This document shows, one piece after another, positions 25,862 to 34,925 of a stretch of 64,000 nt of DNA. A model generated the notes under the pieces. The model was given only the letters and a program-made list of their open reading frames with translations, did not search any database and was not told where the DNA came from. The position numbers and the translations under genes are program-made. How positions within the stretch are numbered: position 1 is the first letter of the stretch; every line of letters starts with the position of its first letter. Source of the stretch: Exiguobacterium sp018617385. GTDB lineage: Bacteria > Bacillota > Bacilli > Exiguobacteriales > Exiguobacteriaceae. The DNA lies in contig NZ_JACSKA010000004.1 in assembly GCF_018617385.1 (NCBI RefSeq), forward strand, positions 186,001-250,000. Reading direction: 5' to 3'.

Positions 25862-26619
25862 GATTTACGCTCCTTGACGATGACTGCCGCAAACCGACGT
25901 TTCGTCTCTCCGTCTCGATAAGAGAAAAACGGGCTGTCCGCGCCAGTCGTTAAATTCGATTGCATGACCGCAGTGTCATGTTCTTTTGCCAATACTTCAT
26001 TGACGGTTTGAAGGGACAAGAGGGCGTGGTCTCCCGACTCGTTTCGCACCGCCCGTTCATAGGCAATCGGCGAAACATCCCGGACGGCCTGCAGAACACG
26101 ACCATCGACCTCGTAGTCATCTCCTGAGATAGACGGACCGACGAGCATGTCCACATCGGTCGCCTCGATTCCCTTCTCAGCAAACGTCTGCATCATCGTC
26201 TTGACGATGTTTCCGACCGTCCCCTTCCACCCGGCATGAGCGATGCCGATGACCCCATGATCTTTCGCACAGAAGAAGAGAGGCACACAGTCAGCAAAGA
26301 CGAGGGCTAACGGTAGCGCGTCTTCAGTCGTGAGAAGACCGTCTGTTTTCGGGATCGCCTCTTCATATCGGAACGCACCCTTACCTTTGTCCGACGAATC
26401 GACGACCTGGACCGCTGTGCCGTGCACTTGATCCGCCCACACGGAGTCCTCTAACGCGAGCCCGGCTTGTTGAAAGAACTGTTGCCGATTTTCGACGACG
26501 CGGTCGATTTCATCGCCCACGTGCAGTCCGACGTTTCCCGCATTGTGTCCATCTGTTCGTGTCGTCACGTAAGCATGATAACGGGTTGTTTCGGTTTCCC
26601 AAGTATGTAGCAGTTGCAT
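25858..26619 (-). CDS. ylmD: Purine nucleoside phosphorylase/laccase-domain protein YlmD (PgeF family)
   Basis: A 253-residue member of the YfiH/YlmD (DUF152) family, which has a zinc site and was shown in other species to act on purine nucleosides; the older laccase label is less sure. Zinc ligands are visible as His in ADQVHG near residue 63, Cys in FADCVPLFF near residue 110 and His in AHAGWKG near residue 127. The motif at GPSISGDDYEVD lacks the double cysteine seen in many relatives (GPCC). The C-terminal PFFSYRDGETKRRFAAVI fits. SD AAAAGGAGAG precedes the ATG. Confidence 0.9.
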   Translation of the reverse strand: MQLLHTWETETTRYHAYVTTRTDGHNAGNVGLHVGDEIDRVVENRQQFFQQAGLALEDSVWADQVHGTAVQVVDSSDKGKGAFRYEEAIPKTDGLLTTEDALPLALVFADCVPLFFCAKDHGVIGIAHAGWKGTVGNIVKTMMQTFAEKGIEATDVDMLVGPSISGDDYEVDGRVLQAVRDVSPIAYERAVRNESGDHALLSLQTVNEVLAKEHDTAVMQSNLTTGADSPFFSYRDGETKRRFAAVIVKERKS

Positions 26620-26635
26620 CGGTCTCTCCTTTTAG

Positions 26636-26664
26636 AAAAAGGGATGCCGAGTACCGGCACCCCT
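26636..26664 (-). terminator. Intrinsic terminator after ftsZ
   Basis: AGGGGTGCCG and CGGCATCCCT pair (one G-U) around a 5-base loop, then TTTTT. It lies seven bases after the ftsZ stop and directly before the ylmD SD. I see no promoter between it and ylmD, so ylmD-divIVA may rely on readthrough or on a promoter inside ftsZ. Confidence 0.85.
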
Positions 26665-26670
26665 AGTTGT

Positions 26671-27813
26671 TTAGTTACGGCGTTGTCTCACAAACGCAGG
26701 GATGTTGATCGTCTCGTCTGGGACGTCTCCTCCATACACTGGGCGATGGAAGTTCCCTTCGTCTTGTTGAGCCGCTTCATTTGCTTTTGGTTGGGGTTCC
26801 TTGTTCTCAACCTCAGGCTGTTTTTTCGGCTGCTGAAGGAACGGGTTCGTCCCTTGTGCTTCTTCAGCGAATTCAGTTGCAATCACGGTGACGATGATCT
26901 CATCGTTCAAGTTTTCGTTGATGACCGAACCGAAGATCAAGTTCACTTCTTCATCGGCCGCACTTTGAACGATTTGAGCCGCCTCTGTCACTTCGAACAA
27001 GCTGAGGCTAAGTCCACCCGTGATGTTCATCAAGACACCTTTCGCACCTTCGATTGAAGACTCGAGAAGTGGTGACGAAATGGCTTTCTTCGCTGCTTCA
27101 ACGGCACGGTTTTCACCTGTCGCGACACCGACACCCATGAGGGCAGACCCTTTCTCCGTCATGATCGTTTTCACATCCGCGAAGTCGAGGTTAATGAGAC
27201 CCGGGATGGCGATCAAGTCCGTGATCCCCTGTACACCTTGACGGAGGACGTTATCCGCTTCACGGAACGCTTCGATCATCGGTGTGTTGCGTTCCACGAT
27301 TTCAAGGAGCTTATCGTTCGGAATCACAATGAGAGTATCTACTTTTTCTTTGAACGCTTGAATGCCGTGCTGTGCGTGTTGCATACGCTTCCGTCCTTCG
27401 AACATGAACGGTTTCGTCACGACACCGACCGTGAGTGCGCCGATTTCTTTTGAAATCTCGGCGATGACTGGAGCGGCACCTGTTCCGGTTCCTCCACCCA
27501 TCCCAGCCGTGACGAACACCATGTCCGCACCGTCAAGTGCTTCAATCAACTGTTCGCGGCTTTCTTCAGCCGCTTTTTTACCGATATCCGGGTTCGCACC
27601 TGCACCGAGACCACGTGTCAATTTTGCACCAAGCTGAAGCTTCACGTCGGCTTTCGACATGTTCAACGCTTGTGCATCCGTGTTGACTGCGATGAACTCG
27701 ACTCCTTGTACCCCATGTTCAATCATGCGGTTAACGGCGTTTGACCCGCCGCCACCGACTCCAATTACTTTAATTTTCGCTACGGCGTCAATCGCCTCAT
27801 CAAAGTACATCAT
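26671..27813 (-). CDS. ftsZ: Cell division protein FtsZ
   Basis: FtsZ is the tubulin-like GTPase that forms the division ring. The nucleotide-binding GVGGGGSNAVNRM is at residue 18 and the tubulin signature GGGTGTGAAPV near residue 106. The T7 loop region DFADVKTIM near residue 206 is intact. A Pro/Gln/Glu-rich linker covers about 318-360. The C-terminal peptide IPAFVRQRRN is the docking site for FtsA and SepF. It is 380 residues. SD AGGGGGAT precedes ATG 27813. It follows ftsA by 46 bases. Confidence 0.98.
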   Translation of the reverse strand: MMYFDEAIDAVAKIKVIGVGGGGSNAVNRMIEHGVQGVEFIAVNTDAQALNMSKADVKLQLGAKLTRGLGAGANPDIGKKAAEESREQLIEALDGADMVFVTAGMGGGTGTGAAPVIAEISKEIGALTVGVVTKPFMFEGRKRMQHAQHGIQAFKEKVDTLIVIPNDKLLEIVERNTPMIEAFREADNVLRQGVQGITDLIAIPGLINLDFADVKTIMTEKGSALMGVGVATGENRAVEAAKKAISSPLLESSIEGAKGVLMNITGGLSLSLFEVTEAAQIVQSAADEEVNLIFGSVINENLNDEIIVTVIATEFAEEAQGTNPFLQQPKKQPEVENKEPQPKANEAAQQDEGNFHRPVYGGDVPDETINIPAFVRQRRN

Positions 27814-27859
27814 TCAGGTATCCCCCTACGTATTTTCCAAGTTGTATTACATCGTCAGC

Positions 27860-29146
27860 TTAAACGCCAAATAATTTTTCCATCAAACGACTAAACCCTT
27901 TTTTCGACTCTTGATCGCTCTCGTATTCGTTCTCTCCTTCATGAATATCGGTCGCTTCCGGCTTCTTGTGAAGTGTTTCCTGACGAACTTCCGGTTTTTC
28001 AAGCTGAGATTTCGAAACGTGATGATCACTCATCAAGACATATTTCAACACGCCGACGGCTGTCGCGTATTTTGGATGTCTGACACCAATCGACGATGGT
28101 TGATACAATCTCGTCTTTTGGCCCATGATACGAGTCGCCAACTCCTGAATACCAGGTAGAGCAGCTGCCCCACCGCAAAGTAAGTATCCGCCATTCAGCA
28201 TCGGAACACCTACTTTTTGAACCTTATTCAACATAAGGGTAAACATTTCCTCTATTCTCGCTTCTAAAACGTAGCTAATTTCTGACTGTGGTTCGAACGC
28301 CACTTCCCCATTGATGTTCGTGTAGGAGAAACCTTCTGTCTCATCAGCCATTTCTTCAAGAGCGAGACCATATTCTTCTTTCGCCACTTTGGCGTCTTGA
28401 TATTTACAATTGAGTTTATAGACCAAGTCTCTCGTCATATGATCTCCACCGACCGGGAGGATATACGAGTAGACGAGATCTCCCCGATAAAATACGGAGA
28501 CCGTCGTCTTTTCATGTCCGACATCGACAAGCCCGATTCCTAAATCGATTTCATCTACAGAAGCTGCGCTCATACCGAGGGCAAGGTTTCCTAGAATAAA
28601 ACCTTCGAGTTGTAATCCTGCCCGTTCAATCGAACGACGAATACTATGTAAAATGGTCTTCGACCCGGTCACCATTTTCCCGTGCATCTCAAGTCGATAG
28701 CCTAACATGCCCCGTGGATCGACAACGCCGGTTTGCTGATCAACCGTGAATGAAGACGGGATCACATCGATGACACTCATCTCGTCCGGTAATCGCATCA
28801 CTTGTGCCGAGTTGATGACTTCCATCACGTCTGCGTCGGTAATTTCTTGATCTTCCCGCTTCACGGATGCAATTCCATGACATGGGGCAATTTGGATATG
28901 TTCCCCTTCGATGGCAACGTATACAGATCGAATTTGATCTCCTAGCGATGTCTCAGCGTGCTCAACGGCCTGTTTGATCGCTTGGACTGTTTTATCGATG
29001 TCTACGACAGCGCCACGTTTTACACCCGCAGACGGTGCACACCCTTCTGCCAAAATATTAAGCGTTCCGCCGAGCAATTCACCGACGACGAGCTTAATCT
29101 CTGACGTTCCAATATCTAATGCGGCCACATAACCATTCGCTTCCAA
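27860..29146 (-). CDS. ftsA: Cell division protein FtsA
   Basis: FtsA is an actin-like ATPase that ties FtsZ to the membrane. Phosphate-1 motif VAALDIGTSEIKLVVGE is at residue 7, phosphate-2 IGLVDVGHEKTTVSVF near residue 206, and the adenosine motif GGAAALPGIQELA near residue 334. The 1C domain follows residue 85. The C-terminal amphipathic helix KKGFSRLMEKLFGV is the membrane tether. The start is TTG with GGAGGTG eight bases upstream. It is 428 residues, in the usual place before ftsZ. Confidence 0.96.
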   Translation of the reverse strand: MEANGYVAALDIGTSEIKLVVGELLGGTLNILAEGCAPSAGVKRGAVVDIDKTVQAIKQAVEHAETSLGDQIRSVYVAIEGEHIQIAPCHGIASVKREDQEITDADVMEVINSAQVMRLPDEMSVIDVIPSSFTVDQQTGVVDPRGMLGYRLEMHGKMVTGSKTILHSIRRSIERAGLQLEGFILGNLALGMSAASVDEIDLGIGLVDVGHEKTTVSVFYRGDLVYSYILPVGGDHMTRDLVYKLNCKYQDAKVAKEEYGLALEEMADETEGFSYTNINGEVAFEPQSEISYVLEARIEEMFTLMLNKVQKVGVPMLNGGYLLCGGAAALPGIQELATRIMGQKTRLYQPSSIGVRHPKYATAVGVLKYVLMSDHHVSKSQLEKPEVRQETLHKKPEATDIHEGENEYESDQESKKGFSRLMEKLFGV

Positions 29147-29230
29147 AAGGGAAACACCTCCGCTCTATAATTTTCCTGTTCCAATTGCCTGACACATATA
29201 CAGATATCCAAAAAAATTGTTGGTTTCGAC

Positions 29231-29259
29231 AAGATATCTCACGTCTAAGTTTACAACAA
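29231..29259 (-). promoter_or_regulatory. Possible sigma-A promoter for ftsA-ftsZ
   Basis: TTGTTG (29254-29259) and TATCTT (29231-29236) on the minus strand are 17 bases apart in the 227-base divIB-ftsA gap. The match is moderate. The gap otherwise holds the divIB terminator and nothing else I could recognise. Confidence 0.35.
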
Positions 29260-29330
29260 ATAAGATAGTGAGAAAAGGTAGAATCCTACAATTTAAGCGG
29301 TTTCGCGTTATCAATTCGTTTACAAACGAC

Positions 29331-29362
29331 AAAAAAACAGCCCTTATCTGTCTAAGGACTGT
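29331..29362 (-). terminator. Intrinsic terminator after divIB
   Basis: ACAGTCCTTA pairs with TAAGGGCTGT (one U-G) around a 6-base loop, followed by seven T residues on the minus strand. It separates the rsmH-divIB operon from ftsAZ. Confidence 0.88.
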
Positions 29363-29373
29363 AATATAACTGA

Positions 29374-30144
29374 TTATTCATTCGTTTTCTTGTATGGAAC
29401 AAAGTAAAATCCACCATCCATGACGACGGTCCCACGCTCACCTTTCGGGATGTTTTCATAAATTTCTCCATACTTTGATACGGTCTCGCTTAACTTCAAT
29501 GTCGGTGTGAGTAACGTGTTGCCATCGTTCATAAAAATCTCGTATCGCGTCGGCTCATCTTTTCGTTTTGATAAGATCACTTCTGACATACGAGCCCGCG
29601 TCGCATCATCGACCCGCTCGAGTTCACTTGCGATCTTTTCGAGTTCTTCTTCCGTGTTGAACTCTCGTAAGAGTGGTCCGTCCTTTAGCTTTTGTGGATC
29701 GGTGATGGCTCCGGTCGGATGGAGTGAACCGTCGGCTAACACGACGACATCTCCTTTTTCCGCTTTCGCATAAGCGATCATTTTCTCTTCTGTCACGGTG
29801 ATTTGAACCTTGTTATACCAAGAACGATCGATTTCTACCCGTTTGACACCAGGCAACTTTTCCATCTGTTCACTCATCTTGTTTGGGGACAGACTGACAA
29901 ACTTCGTCGATGAATCGAGCTTCATGTCCTGAAACACGTACGTTTCTTCTAACCAGTAAAGACCCGATACCTTCACTTCTTTCACGTTCGACATCGAAGT
30001 CTGCATGTAGACCACGAGTAGGATGAGAATTCCAAACAGTGAGAGTACAGAGAACATCCGACGGTTCGCTTTTTTACGCCGTTGTTTTTTCATGTATGGA
30101 ATACGGTCTTCGAGACTACGTACCGTTTGTTGGCTTGGTTCCAT
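29374..30144 (-). CDS. divIB: Cell division protein DivIB (FtsQ homologue)
   Basis: DivIB is a bitopic membrane protein that forms the DivIB-DivIC-FtsL complex and controls septal synthesis. The basic cytosolic tail (KKQRRKKANRRM) is followed by one membrane helix at about residues 31-48. The POTRA domain starts with VKEVKVSGLYWLEETYVF near residue 54. The FtsQ/DivIB beta domain reaches to about residue 245. At 256 residues it matches the family. It is the last gene of the dcw operon here. Confidence 0.93.
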   Translation of the reverse strand: MEPSQQTVRSLEDRIPYMKKQRRKKANRRMFSVLSLFGILILLVVYMQTSMSNVKEVKVSGLYWLEETYVFQDMKLDSSTKFVSLSPNKMSEQMEKLPGVKRVEIDRSWYNKVQITVTEEKMIAYAKAEKGDVVVLADGSLHPTGAITDPQKLKDGPLLREFNTEEELEKIASELERVDDATRARMSEVILSKRKDEPTRYEIFMNDGNTLLTPTLKLSETVSKYGEIYENIPKGERGTVVMDGGFYFVPYKKTNE

Positions 30145-30158
30145 CGGGTTCTACTCCT

Positions 30159-31235
30159 TTATTGAATGACTTCTTCTACCAGGTCGGCCAATGCATCTGA
30201 CGCGTCAGGGAAACCGAGTGCACGCGATGCGTTCGCCATCTCATCACGCTGTTCGAGTGCTTGACGAATCGCTTCTACGAGCGTAGCACCCGTCAACGCC
30301 TCTTCTTTGACAAGGAGGGCCGCCCCGTTCTCGACGAGGGCCGAAGCATTTTTCGTTTGATGGTCAGCTGTCACGTACGGACTAGGTACCAAAATGCTCG
30401 GTAAACCAAGGGCGGTCAATTCTGAAATCGTCGAAGCGCCAGCTCGTGAGATGACGAGTGACGTACAGGCGAGTAAAGATGGCATATCGTACACGTATGG
30501 ATGGATGTGTACATTGTCAGAAGATGGCGCCTGTTTCGACACCGCATCGAAATGCACTTTCCCCGTGACGTACAGGACGTTGATTGGCAATTCTGAGAGC
30601 GACGGGATCGCTTCCACGACCGCTCGGTTGATGGCCTCGGCTCCGCGGCTCCCACCATACACCAAGACAATCGGACGGTCATCTAAACGATACTGTTCGC
30701 GGACGGACGCCTCATCGACTTCCGTTTGCAAGACTTCGCTACCACGCGGGTTTCCAATCAAGCGAACGTTCGCACCCGGGAAATGGACATCTGAGCCTTT
30801 GAACGAGAGGGCAACCCGATCGGCTTTCTTCGATAAGAATTTGTTAGTTAATCCTGGGATACTGTTTTGTTCATGCAGAATCGTGGGGATCCCAAGCTGT
30901 TGTGCCGTATAGACGACGGGGCCGGATACGAAACCACCCGTCCCAATCACGACGTCCGGCTTAAACGCCGCCATGTCTTTTTTCAATGCCCGAACGGCTT
31001 TCAAAAACCAGTAGGCCGTCTTCACGTTCTCGAGTGAAAGGGAACGCTTCAGACCTGCGATTTGAATCGACTTGAACGGGACACCGGCTCGCGGTACGAG
31101 ATCGGCTTCTAACCCATTCTCCGTCCCGATGTATTGTACCTGTAAATCCGGGTGACGTTTTTTTAGCGTTTCAATCAATGCGAGTGCCGGATAAATATGA
31201 CCACCGGTACCACCACCAGAAATCATGATTTTCAT
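30159..31235 (-). CDS. murG: UDP-GlcNAc:lipid I GlcNAc transferase MurG
   Basis: MurG adds GlcNAc to lipid I to make lipid II on the inner membrane face. The GT-B N-terminal loop MISGGGTGGHIYPALAL is at residue 3. The second glycine-rich loop LVYGGSRGAEAIN is near residue 188. The donor-site motif VISRAGASTISELTALGLPSILVPSPY near residue 258 is highly conserved. At 358 residues it is full length. It overlaps murD by four bases (ATGA). Confidence 0.97.
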   Translation of the reverse strand: MKIMISGGGTGGHIYPALALIETLKKRHPDLQVQYIGTENGLEADLVPRAGVPFKSIQIAGLKRSLSLENVKTAYWFLKAVRALKKDMAAFKPDVVIGTGGFVSGPVVYTAQQLGIPTILHEQNSIPGLTNKFLSKKADRVALSFKGSDVHFPGANVRLIGNPRGSEVLQTEVDEASVREQYRLDDRPIVLVYGGSRGAEAINRAVVEAIPSLSELPINVLYVTGKVHFDAVSKQAPSSDNVHIHPYVYDMPSLLACTSLVISRAGASTISELTALGLPSILVPSPYVTADHQTKNASALVENGAALLVKEEALTGATLVEAIRQALEQRDEMANASRALGFPDASDALADLVEEVIQ

Positions 31236-32569
31236 CGGTTCGCCTCCTCATATGAACGGACGAGTTGAACGAACTGCTCGCCTCGTTCTTCAAACGTTTT
31301 AAATTGATCCCAGCTAGCACAAGCGGGTGAGAGTAAGATGACGTCTCCCGTCTCGGATTGCTCAAACGCGAGCGGAACGGCGTCTGCCAACGTCTCGACG
31401 GTGAAAGATGGAATCTGTCGGGACTCGCCGAGCTCTTTAAAACGCTCTTTCGTTTCACCATACGCGATGACAGCTTTTACGTTTGAGAGAGCTGGGGCGA
31501 GCGAAGATAAGTCCGCACCACGCTCGAGACCACCACAAAGCCAGACGATTGGGGCGTCAAACCCACGTAACGCCGCTTCCGCCGCCACGTTGTTCGTCGC
31601 TTTCGAATCATTGTAGACGGCACGTCCGAGCACATCACCGAGACTCTCGGTCCGATGCGCGACGCCACCGAAGTTTCGTAACACACGTTCGATATGCGTA
31701 CGTGGAATAGCGAATGGTTCCACTAAGAGTAGTGCAGCCAATACATTTTCCACGTTGTGCGCCCCGCCTAATGCCAACTCATTTACCGGCATGATTTTTT
31801 CACCACGAACCGTGACCCATCCATCGACGACAGAAGCGTCACCCCGGTCAAAGCTGAACGTAGTCGGTTCAATCTCTCCCGGGACACGTTTCATCACTTC
31901 CGGATCTGTCACTTTCACGACGATTTGATCTGCATTCGTCATTCGACTGAACAAGTTTCCTTTTGCATCCGCATACGCATCAAAATCCCCATGATAGTCC
32001 AAATGAGCTTCTGATAGATTGAGTAGTGCCGCCGAGCGAGGATGAAACGACTCAATCCCCATCAATTGAAAACTCGACAATTCAATCACAATCAAATCGC
32101 CCGCCTTCGCCTGAGACGCCACTTCAATCGCAGGGAATCCGATGTTTCCCGCAAGATGCACCGGACGCTCCCCACCTTTGAGCAATTCATAGACGAGTGT
32201 CGTGGTTGTCGTTTTCCCATTTGAGCCAGTGATGGCAACAAACTCCGCCTCCGTTGCTAAATAAGCAAGTTCCACTTCAGTATAGATCGGGATATGACGA
32301 GACATCGCTTCCTGAAGCAATGGAATCTGATACGGGATTCCTGGGTTTTTGACAATCACCTCTGTCTCATTCAACAGAGCGAGGGGATGCTCGTTAAACA
32401 CCGATTGAATCCCGAGCGCCTGAATTTTTTCCTGTTCGTCTTCCGGAGGGATATTCCCCGTATTGATCGTCACATCTGCTCCCGCATGATGCAGATATGT
32501 CGCCGCCGCAATACCGCTCTTCGCAGCACCGAGGACAAGAACTTTTTTACCGTGCCATTGCTTTTCCAT
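31232..32569 (-). CDS. murD: UDP-N-acetylmuramoyl-alanine--D-glutamate ligase
   Basis: MurD adds D-glutamate to UDP-MurNAc-L-Ala. The N-terminal nucleotide fold begins KKVLVLGAAKSGIAAA. The Mur ligase P-loop VAITGSNGKTTTTTLV is near residue 113. Downstream motifs YNDSKATNNVAAEAAL and WLCGGLERGADL are standard. I use ATG 32569 (445 aa) because AGGGTGAG is suitably spaced; the GTG three codons before it lies within that SD. It starts 13 bases after mraY. Confidence 0.97.
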   Translation of the reverse strand: MEKQWHGKKVLVLGAAKSGIAAATYLHHAGADVTINTGNIPPEDEQEKIQALGIQSVFNEHPLALLNETEVIVKNPGIPYQIPLLQEAMSRHIPIYTEVELAYLATEAEFVAITGSNGKTTTTTLVYELLKGGERPVHLAGNIGFPAIEVASQAKAGDLIVIELSSFQLMGIESFHPRSAALLNLSEAHLDYHGDFDAYADAKGNLFSRMTNADQIVVKVTDPEVMKRVPGEIEPTTFSFDRGDASVVDGWVTVRGEKIMPVNELALGGAHNVENVLAALLLVEPFAIPRTHIERVLRNFGGVAHRTESLGDVLGRAVYNDSKATNNVAAEAALRGFDAPIVWLCGGLERGADLSSLAPALSNVKAVIAYGETKERFKELGESRQIPSFTVETLADAVPLAFEQSETGDVILLSPACASWDQFKTFEERGEQFVQLVRSYEEANR

Positions 32570-32582
32570 CTGTCTCACCCTT

Positions 32583-33542
32583 TTACATGAGTAGTAATGA
32601 TAAACCTGCCGTAATTAAACTGATACCACCGAACGTGAGCACGATGCGCCACTCTGACCACCCGACCATTTCGAAATGGTGATGGATCGGACTCATCTTG
32701 AAGAGTCGTTTCCCCGTCGTTTTAAACGAGATGACTTGCAAGATGACGCTCAACGTCTCAATGACGAAGATGATGCCGACGAAGACGAGAAGCAATTCGA
32801 GCTTCAACATCAAAGCGAGTCCAGCGACGGCTCCGCCTAGTGCGAGCGAACCGGTGTCCCCCATGAAGATTTTAGCCGGATACTTATTGAAGACTAGGAA
32901 CCCGATCAAGGCACCGACGACCGCAAACGCGAACCAAGCAATCCCAAGCTCATCTTGTGTAAGGGCGTAAATCCCAAAGAATGTGAACGTCGGGATGGCC
33001 GAGAACGAGACGAGTCCGTCTAATCCATCCGTCAAGTTGACAGCGTTCGAGAACCCGACGAGCCAGAAGATGACGATGGCGATATAGAACCATCCAGTAT
33101 CGAACGAAATCGACGTGAACGGGATCGAGATTGATGTATCGAGGTCTCCTCCGAGTGACAAGAACCATGCAAACAATACCGATACCACGATTTGACCGAT
33201 CAACTTCTGAAGGGACGTCAATCCGAGGTTTCGTTTATTGACGACTTTGATGTAGTCATCCAAGAAACCGATGACACCGAATGCCATCGTAACGAATAGA
33301 AGGGTACCGAATCCTGCGACCGCTTCGCCGAAGATGACGGATACGATGAATCCGACGAGAATGGCGAGCAGGATGACGATTCCGCCCATCGTCGGTGTGC
33401 CCGACTTCTTCTGGTGCCAACCTGGACCTTCGTCACGAATCTCTTGTCCGAACTTTAATTGACGCAATGCCGGGATGGCTCGCGGCATCACGATCAAGAC
33501 ACTTAATAATGAACTGATTAATACGATTAAACTAATTAACAT
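32583..33542 (-). CDS. mraY: Phospho-N-acetylmuramoyl-pentapeptide transferase
   Basis: MraY moves phospho-MurNAc-pentapeptide from UDP to undecaprenyl phosphate, giving lipid I. Ten hydrophobic segments are seen in 319 residues. The conserved loops are KSGTPTMGGI near residue 46, FLDDYIKVVNKRNLGLTSLQK near 92, NAVNLTDGLDGL near 165, and KIFMGDTGSLALGG near 224. The cytosolic MSPIHHHFE near residue 283 is the catalytic histidine region. Its place between murF and murD is unlike the usual murE-mraY-murD order. Confidence 0.98.
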   Translation of the reverse strand: MLISLIVLISSLLSVLIVMPRAIPALRQLKFGQEIRDEGPGWHQKKSGTPTMGGIVILLAILVGFIVSVIFGEAVAGFGTLLFVTMAFGVIGFLDDYIKVVNKRNLGLTSLQKLIGQIVVSVLFAWFLSLGGDLDTSISIPFTSISFDTGWFYIAIVIFWLVGFSNAVNLTDGLDGLVSFSAIPTFTFFGIYALTQDELGIAWFAFAVVGALIGFLVFNKYPAKIFMGDTGSLALGGAVAGLALMLKLELLLVFVGIIFVIETLSVILQVISFKTTGKRLFKMSPIHHHFEMVGWSEWRIVLTFGGISLITAGLSLLLM

Positions 33543-33563
33543 GTTGCTACCTCACTACTCTAT

Positions 33564-34868
33564 TTATTGAACAAGACGCTCAAGCGCCAGTCCTCGAGAT
33601 GCCTTTAACAATACCACAGTATCCGGTCGTTGATAATGATGAAGGAGCGCCTTCGCTTCCTCAACCGTCGGGACCATTTTAACGTTCACTCGTGAATCTT
33701 GAATTCCATCGGCAATCCATTTTGCTTTGTCGCCGACGAGAATACAATCGGTCACGGGAGACGTCACGGCGCCACCGACTTGTTCGTGTTGCATTTGTTC
33801 GTCGGCACCTAACTCGTACATATCTCCAAGGACGAGCACACGCTTCGAGAACCCTTCAAGCGACTTGACCGTCTCAATCGCTGCAATCATCGACGTCGGA
33901 CTCGCGTTGTAGGCGTCGTTAATGAGGTGTGCTTCCCCGAACATCTGTTTTTCCATTCGCATCGACGTCAACTTGATTCGGTCTAGTCCACGTTGAATCA
34001 TCGCATGATCGAGACCGAACGCAATGCCACACGCAATCGCATAGGCTGCGTTTCGAATCTGATGGGCACCGAGCACCTTCAGTTCATACAAGTCCCCGTT
34101 ATATTTAAAGATCGATGCGTCAAACGTCGTTTCGATCACTTCAATTTTCCCGTCTGCCGTCTCATCATATCCGACGCGATAGCCTTGACCAGAAAGAAGT
34201 GGCTCATCCGCATCGACGATCAAGCGACCGTCCGCTTTGAGACCGGCCTTGATCTCAAGTTTCGCCTTGGCGATACCTGTCCGCCCGCCGACTTGTTCAC
34301 CGTGAGACTCCCCGATATTCGTCACAAACGCCACATCCGGCTTAGCAAGTTTTGACAGCGTCTCGATTTGACCGAATCCGTTCATTCCCATCTCGAGGAC
34401 GGCTACTTCCGTATCCCGCGGCATTCTGAGAACGGTAAGTGGTAAGCCGACGTCCGAGTTGAAATTTCCGGCTGTCTTATGCGTCTTGAACTTCTCCTCG
34501 AGCACGACAGCGACCATGTCTTTTGTCGACGTCTTCCCATTCGAGCCCGTAATGGCGACGACGAGCGGATTGATCTCTTCTAAATATCGGGCCGCTGCTG
34601 TTTGCAATGCCTCGACCGTCGATTTCACGGGGATGACAACCAGATTGTCTGGTTGAGGGCGACCCTCTTCCCAGAACGTGACAATCGCACCTTTTTCAAC
34701 GGCCGCCTCGATGTAGTCATGGCCGTCGACTCGCGTCCCGACGATTGGGACGAAGAGGCCCGCCTCGTTTGCATCTCTCGAATCTGTGGCGACCCGTTCG
34801 ACGAGACGCTCGTCATGTAGATCCATCCCAAACCATGATGCTAATTTTTGAACTGTCAGTTGTTCCAT
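33564..34868 (-). CDS. murF: UDP-MurNAc-tripeptide--D-Ala-D-Ala ligase
   Basis: MurF adds the D-Ala-D-Ala dipeptide to the UDP-MurNAc-tripeptide. The N-terminal substrate domain begins near TDSRDANEAGLFVPIVGTRVDGHDY (residues 29-53). The P-loop VVAITGSNGKTSTKDMV is near residue 103, followed by the MurF-typical KTAGNFNSDVGLPLTVL. A late motif INDAYNASPTSMIAAIETV is near residue 318. These are MurF, not MurE, features: there is no DNPR/Lys-or-DAP box. It is 434 residues. It lies directly after pbpB, where B. subtilis has spoVD and murE. Confidence 0.95.
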   Translation of the reverse strand: MEQLTVQKLASWFGMDLHDERLVERVATDSRDANEAGLFVPIVGTRVDGHDYIEAAVEKGAIVTFWEEGRPQPDNLVVIPVKSTVEALQTAAARYLEEINPLVVAITGSNGKTSTKDMVAVVLEEKFKTHKTAGNFNSDVGLPLTVLRMPRDTEVAVLEMGMNGFGQIETLSKLAKPDVAFVTNIGESHGEQVGGRTGIAKAKLEIKAGLKADGRLIVDADEPLLSGQGYRVGYDETADGKIEVIETTFDASIFKYNGDLYELKVLGAHQIRNAAYAIACGIAFGLDHAMIQRGLDRIKLTSMRMEKQMFGEAHLINDAYNASPTSMIAAIETVKSLEGFSKRVLVLGDMYELGADEQMQHEQVGGAVTSPVTDCILVGDKAKWIADGIQDSRVNVKMVPTVEEAKALLHHYQRPDTVVLLKASRGLALERLVQ

Positions 34869-34892
34869 ACAAACTTCCTCCTCTTACATAGG

Positions 34893-34914
34893 AAAAGAGA
34901 GCCGCAGCCCTCTT
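34893..34914 (-). terminator. Hairpin between pbpB and murF
   Basis: AGAGGGC-TGCG-GCTCTCT (one G-U pair) followed by TTTT on the minus strand, within the 57-base gap after pbpB. As no promoter is seen before murF, it may only attenuate transcription. Confidence 0.5.
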
Positions 34915-34925
34915 CATCTCGTGCG

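Noticed and set aside
30394..30912. 172-codon open frame on the plus strand
   Set aside because: Antisense to murG; no support of its own.
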